A stretch of DNA of 6,255 nt. Source: Mycobacterium sp. (lineage in GTDB: Bacteria; Actinomycetota; Actinomycetes; Mycobacteriales; Mycobacteriaceae). The translations under genes and the position numbers were made by a program. The notes under the pieces are model-generated. The model did no database searches, was not told the origin of the DNA, and worked only from the letters and a program-made list of their open reading frames with translations. The stretch lies in contig JAOPWF010000602.1 of assembly GCA_025965815.1 (NCBI GenBank), positions 1 through 6,255 on the forward strand. The letters are read 5' to 3'. Below are positions 5,044 to 6,255 of this stretch, piece by piece. Positions within the stretch are counted from its first letter, which is position 1. Every line of letters starts with the position of its first letter.

Positions 5044-6255
5044 CGCGTGTCTCTCTTCCTGCCGCCGAGACCAATGCTTCGGCAACGAGTTCCACGGGAT
5101 GCCAGGCGGAGCGGTCGGTTCCGTGGAAGATCTGTTCGCGACACGACGTTCCGGTCGCGGCGATGATCGTGGTGCGCCCCGCAGCTTCGATTGACGGAAA
5201 CAGGCGATCGGTGCCGACCTTCATCGAGATGTCATAATGCTCGGCCTCGTAACCGAACGATCCGGCCATGCCGCAGCAGCCCCCGTCGATTTCGACCACC
5301 TCAGCGCCCGGGATCCGGCGCAGCAGCGCCACGGTGGCGGCCGTCCCGACTTCCGCCTTCTGGTGGCAGTGGCCGTGGTAGAGAATCTTCCGGCCGGCCA
5401 GCCATGAGTGGGGAGCCAGGACGAGGCGCCCGTCGTCGATGGCCTCCCCGAGTAACTCCTCGACCTGCCGAACGCGGGCCGCGACCGCTTTCACCTTGGG
5501 GTCGCCGGGCATCATCGAGGCGTGCTCGTCGCGGAGGGCGAACAGACATGACGGTTCGCATCCCACGATGGGCGAGTCCGCGACGGTGTGGTCGTGCAGC
5601 TGTGAGACCAACGCCGACGCTTTAGCGGTGGCCTCGTCGACGAACCCTTTCGACAGCGCCGAGCGCCCGCAACACCCCGCGCTCGCAAGGTTGACGTTCC
5701 ACCCCGACCGTTGCAGCAAGCCAATCGCGGCGCGCCCGATGTGCGGTTCGGTGAACGACGTGAACGAGTCGGCCAGGAAGTTGACCGTGCCGATGCTCGT
5801 GGCGGGTTGGCCGCGGCGGCCGTTACTGGCGTACCAGCGGAGGAGGTTGCGGAACTTGTACTGCGGCATGGGCCGTTGCGGAGCGATGCCAATCGCGCGG
5901 GCCATAATCCGGCGGCCCAGCCGGCTGCGGCCGGCCACGTTGGCCACGGGACCCAGTGCCGATCCGAGGCGGTTGAGCTCGCGGATTGAACCGAAGATGC
6001 GCGAACGCAGCGGCACCCCGTGTTCGTCGTGGTAGTGCGAGAGTGTCTCGCTCTTGAGCTTGGCCATGTCGACACCGAGCGGGCATTCCGTCTTGCACGC
6101 CTTACACATCAGGCACAGGTCAAGGATCTCGTGCAGGCGTTCGCTGCCAAGCGCCGCTTTCGGGTCCGGTTCGGAGAGCGCTTTAACCAGCGCGTTCGCA
6201 CGTCCGCGAGTCGCGTGTTCCTCTTCGCGGGTGGCGATGTACGACGGGCACATCA
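5021..6255 (-). CDS. FAD-linked oxidoreductase, C-terminal iron-sulfur and double CCG-domain part (5' end outside window)
   Basis: The visible 410 residues (numbered from the Met at 6253) are the C-terminal half of a large dehydrogenase of the FAD-linked oxidase / glycolate or D-2-hydroxyacid dehydrogenase type. The reading frame stays open to the window edge, and MCPSY is an internal family motif, with Cys2 expected to be the last ligand of a first 4Fe-4S cluster whose other cysteines lie outside. STRGRAN-type sequence (ATRGRAN, 14-20) follows, then a second 4Fe-4S site CLMCKACKTECP (Cys47, 50, 53, 57). Two CCG (heterodisulfide-reductase-like) domains come next: SAGCCGRS (191-198) with GCEPSC (231-236), and YHGHCHQKA (292-300) with DGGCCGMAGSFGYE (323-336) and SCREQ (370-374). 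The missing N-terminal half should hold the FAD-binding domain. Such proteins oxidise 2-hydroxy acids and pass electrons through the clusters to an acceptor. The stop at 5021-5023 lies inside the following FAH gene, indicating an operon. The substrate is not determinable from this half. Confidence 0.9.
   Translation of the reverse strand, partial: MCPSYIATREEEHATRGRANALVKALSEPDPKAALGSERLHEILDLCLMCKACKTECPLGVDMAKLKSETLSHYHDEHGVPLRSRIFGSIRELNRLGSALGPVANVAGRSRLGRRIMARAIGIAPQRPMPQYKFRNLLRWYASNGRRGQPATSIGTVNFLADSFTSFTEPHIGRAAIGLLQRSGWNVNLASAGCCGRSALSKGFVDEATAKASALVSQLHDHTVADSPIVGCEPSCLFALRDEHASMMPGDPKVKAVAARVRQVEELLGEAIDDGRLVLAPHSWLAGRKILYHGHCHQKAEVGTAATVALLRRIPGAEVVEIDGGCCGMAGSFGYEAEHYDISMKVGTDRLFPSIEAAGRTTIIAATGTSCREQIFHGTDRSAWHPVELVAEALVSAAGRETRDADNPLH

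Noticed and set aside
4066..5166. Long plus-strand open frame of 366 codons opposite the FAH gene
   Set aside because: It lies almost entirely antisense to a gene with clear FAH motifs and shows no family features; long antisense frames are typical of GC-rich DNA.

Overview
The window is GC-rich, with strong C/G bias at third codon positions, GTG starts and short AG-rich or absent ribosome binding sites. The encoded proteins (an actinobacterial-type SelO ending in TFCGT, an SDR, a DUF2237 protein, a HrpA remnant) fit a high-GC Actinomycetota, most likely Mycobacterium or a close relative. The genus is inferred from protein style, not from a marker gene.

Layout: (1) About 1-752 holds a decayed plus-strand gene for a periplasmic-type amino-acid-binding (SBP, PBPb) protein. 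It has an internal deletion of roughly a third of the domain and several small indels. A membrane-spanning segment lies just upstream in another frame. (2) 797-2260 (+) is an intact selO, a pseudokinase-fold protein AMPylator. (3) 2295-3104 (-) is an intact short-chain dehydrogenase that converges on selO, with a compact hairpin between the two stops. (4) 3209-3595 (+) is an intact DUF2237 gene, divergent from the SDR. (5) 3596-4266 has no intact gene. It holds two hairpins (one a good intrinsic-terminator candidate) and, on the minus strand, the first ~65 codons of a helicase gene (hrpA), frameshifted in a homopolymer and cut off before any helicase motif. (6) 4267-6255 (-) is a two-gene operon read leftward. 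The first gene, cut by the right window edge, is the iron-sulfur/double-CCG half of an FAD-linked dehydrogenase. Its 3' end overlaps the start of a fumarylacetoacetate-hydrolase-family gene by 23 bp.

Functionally, the last pair looks like one catabolic unit: a membrane- or quinone-linked oxidation of a 2-hydroxy acid coupled to a FAH-fold enzyme acting on a 2-keto/enol acid. The FAH protein carries Gln where the family usually has its lid His. The other intact genes (selO, SDR, DUF2237) are single-gene units with no obvious joint pathway. Several plus-strand starts and the hrpA remnant show a -10-like hexamer 6-7 nt before the start codon, which fits leaderless transcription.

I do not see a new multi-gene system here. 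The most interesting points are the hrpA stump, the multiply broken SBP gene with a possible membrane-sensor origin, and the His-to-Gln change in the FAH enzyme.
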